Positions 62,356 to 64,000 of a DNA stretch of 64,000 nt are shown here, in pieces. Position 1 is the first letter of the stretch. The number at the start of each line of letters is the position of its first letter. The notes below the pieces were generated by a model, which was not told where the DNA came from, did not search any database, and was given only the letters and a program-made list of their open reading frames with translations. This DNA is from Actinomyces oricola (GTDB lineage: Bacteria; Actinomycetota; Actinomycetes; Actinomycetales; Actinomycetaceae), in contig NZ_RYFV01000007.1 of assembly GCF_004104015.1 (NCBI RefSeq), forward strand, positions 1-64,000. Reading direction: 5' to 3'. Made by a program: the position numbers and the translations under genes.

Positions 62356-64000
62356 ATGGCTGTGCTTGAAGCGAACGCCCCTGATTCGCGCGCTGCCGGG
62401 GGACCGGCCGCCCCGAAGGATCCCGGCACCCAGAACGCCGACCACGAGCACGAGGAGAACAAGCGCAAGGCCGCCCAGGGGCAAGCCGCCATTAAGCGCC
62501 TCGGGGCCCCCGTGCACCGAAGGATGCTCATTGCCCAGGGGCTGGTCCTGATCTCCGGCGTCTTGTCCATCGCCCCCTATGTGGCCCTGGTCCAGCTCGG
62601 CGACCTCCTCCTGGAGGCTCACCGCGCCCACGCGGCGCCCGAGGCCGGGCGGGTCTGGCACATTGTCATGATGCTGGTCGGCGCCTATTCCACCCGACTC
62701 ATGCTGCACTTCGTGGCCCTGCTCATCACGCACGTGGCCGACCTCGTCCTGCGCGACAAACTGCGCCGCGACATTGTCGCCCGGCTCGCCGGAGCCCCCC
62801 TGTCCTGGTTCACCGCCTCAACCTCGGGGCTGGTGCGCAAGGCCGTCCAAGATGACACCACCGCCGTTCACACCGTCATCGCCCATGGGCCCGTCGACCG
62901 GCTCAACGCCGTGGTCACCCCTGTGGCCCTGCTCGCCTACGCCTTCTGGGTCGATTGGCGCCTGGGCCTGCTGTCGGTGTCCACCATTGTGCTGTACATG
63001 GCGACCTACACGCTGAATCTGCGCGGCATGAACGCGAAAACCGTGGAGATGGACCGCAAGCTCGGCACCGTCTCCTCGACAATGGTCGAGTTCGTCTCCG
63101 GCATCTCAGTGGTCAAGGCCTTCGGCCGCACAGGCCGCGCCCACGCCGCCTACCTCGCGGCCGCCGACGATTTCTCCCGCTTCTACTGGAACTGGGCGCG
63201 GCCCCTGATCACCATAAGCTCCCTGGCCCTCGTCTGGGTGTCCGTTCCCGTGCTCCTCCTGGTCAACCTCGGCGGCGGGTACCTGCTCATCAGCGCCGGA
63301 GTGGTCACCCTGCCCCAGGTCCTGGCCACCACCCTCATCGCCCTGGTCCTGCCGAACACGGTCATGACCGTGGCCCTGGTGGCCTGGGCCTACCAGATGG
63401 CCGGGGCCGCGGCCCTGCGCCTGTGCAAGATCGTGGACACCCCCGTCCTGCCCGCCGCGATTCACCCGCGCTCGCCCCAGGGGGCCCGGGTCGAGATCGA
63501 CTCCGTCAGCTACTCCTATGGCGACATCCTGGCCGTCGACGACGTGACTCTCACCCTGGAGCCCGGCACCGTCACCGCCCTACTCGGCCCCTCGGGCTCA
63601 GGTAAATCCACCCTGGCCTCCCTCATCGCCCGCTTCGCCGACCCGGATCGCGGAAGCGTGCGCATAGGCGGAGTGGACCTGCGCAAAATGGACCAGGGCA
63701 CCCTGTACGGGACCATCTCCTTCGTGCTCCAAGACCCCCAGCTTCTGAGCGCCACAGTCCGCGAGAACATTGCCCTGGGGCGCCCCAACGCAACCCTGGA
63801 GGAGATCAGGGCCGCCGCCCGCATCGCCCGCATTGACGACGCCGTCATGGCGCTTCCCCAGGGCTACGACACCGTCATTGGTGCGGGAGCCTCCCTGTCC
63901 GGTGGGGAGTCCCAACGCGTGGCCATTGCCCGCGCAGTGCTGCTGGATACCCCCGTGCTCCTCATGGACGAGGCGACCGCCATGGCGGACCCCGAGTCCG
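62356..64000 (+). CDS. ABC transporter, fused membrane and ATPase domains (siderophore/IrtA-YbtP type), cut by window end
   Basis: About 548 residues are in the window from ATG 62356 (GAGG eight bases upstream). The first 45 residues are Ala/Asn/Lys-rich. Six membrane helices follow (about 55-330), with RRDIVARLAGAPLSWFTAST as a coupling helix. The ATPase part has Walker [22 protein letters not shown]-loop ISFVLQDPQLLSATVRENIA, signature GASLSGGESQRVAIARAVLL and Walker B TPVLLMDEATAMADPES at the window edge. The single-chain layout and the iron box suggest a siderophore exporter or importer like IrtA or YbtP. A partner ABC gene would be expected downstream. Confidence 0.9.
   Translation, partial: MAVLEANAPDSRAAGGPAAPKDPGTQNADHEHEENKRKAAQGQAAIKRLGAPVHRRMLIAQGLVLISGVLSIAPYVALVQLGDLLLEAHRAHAAPEAGRVWHIVMMLVGAYSTRLMLHFVALLITHVADLVLRDKLRRDIVARLAGAPLSWFTASTSGLVRKAVQDDTTAVHTVIAHGPVDRLNAVVTPVALLAYAFWVDWRLGLLSVSTIVLYMATYTLNLRGMNAKTVEMDRKLGTVSSTMVEFVSGISVVKAFGRTGRAHAAYLAAADDFSRFYWNWARPLITISSLALVWVSVPVLLLVNLGGGYLLISAGVVTLPQVLATTLIALVLPNTVMTVALVAWAYQMAGAAALRLCKIVDTPVLPAAIHPRSPQGARVEIDSVSYSYGDILAVDDVTLTLEPGTVTALLGPSGSGKSTLASLIARFADPDRGSVRIGGVDLRKMDQGTLYGTISFVLQDPQLLSATVRENIALGRPNATLEEIRAAARIARIDDAVMALPQGYDTVIGAGASLSGGESQRVAIARAVLLDTPVLLMDEATAMADPES

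Overview
The window is chromosomal DNA from a high-GC actinobacterium, most likely Actinomyces or a close relative in the Actinomycetaceae. The evidence is a WhiB regulator, the mtrA-mtrB-lpqB operon, SecA without a zinc tail, a SpoIIM/RDD/DUF58/MoxR/DUF4350/DUF4129 membrane cluster, DUF6912, DUF3499, DUF5719, TIGR03089 and Rv3235-like proteins, GTG starts and strong GC3 bias. No rRNA, tRNA or CRISPR array was seen. Everything here was read by eye, so family names are recognitions and not search results.

Region 1-7080 is a graveyard of insertion sequences. It holds an IS30-type end, an N-terminal scrap of an IS5-like transposase, a frameshifted IS256-type element, and C-terminal scraps of IS1634- and ISL3-type transposases. 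Two things inside it look functional: an antibiotic-type ABC-F ATPase (212-1969, minus), whose stop codon lies in the IS30 end, and a group II intron with its reverse transcriptase (3824-5999, minus), apparently inserted in a terminal inverted repeat of the IS256 element. A NarL-type two-component pair (7083-8587) follows, in sequence that looks less GC-rich.

Region 8743-19406 holds envelope and housekeeping genes: rfbA, manA, TIGR03089, whiB, a giant GT2 glycosyltransferase, a DUF5719 membrane-anchored protein, a zincin-like protein without HExxH, DUF3499 and a Trm112-like protein. A 650-bp gap (19407-20058) holds a short element built from inverted repeats, then a 34-bp direct repeat. Region 20059-27676 is the RDD/SpoIIM/DUF58/MoxR/DUF4350/DUF4129/multi-pass cluster. 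Region 27802-37116 carries mtrA-mtrB-lpqB (mtrB appears frameshifted in a C8 tract that fuses it in frame to lpqB), hpf, comF and secA.

Region 37307-43511 has an Rv3235-like protein, a LysM protein, a BldC-like HTH protein, a SAF-domain protein, a ParA/CpaE-like protein with collagen-like repeats, and DUF6912. Region 43605-50181 holds sbcC-sbcD, uppP and an inositol-monophosphatase/HisN-type phosphatase.

From 50455 the window is accessory. It holds a TetR regulator with a cupin, DUF2255, a probable toxin-antitoxin pair behind a perfect palindrome, and an XRE regulator divergent from redox genes (alpha/beta hydrolase, flavodoxin-like reductase, aldo-keto reductase, zinc alcohol dehydrogenase). 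The end carries a MacB/FtsX-type ABC system and the start of a siderophore-type ABC transporter. Both of these lie behind sequences that match the DtxR/IdeR iron-box consensus, so the right end is probably an iron-regulated transport locus.
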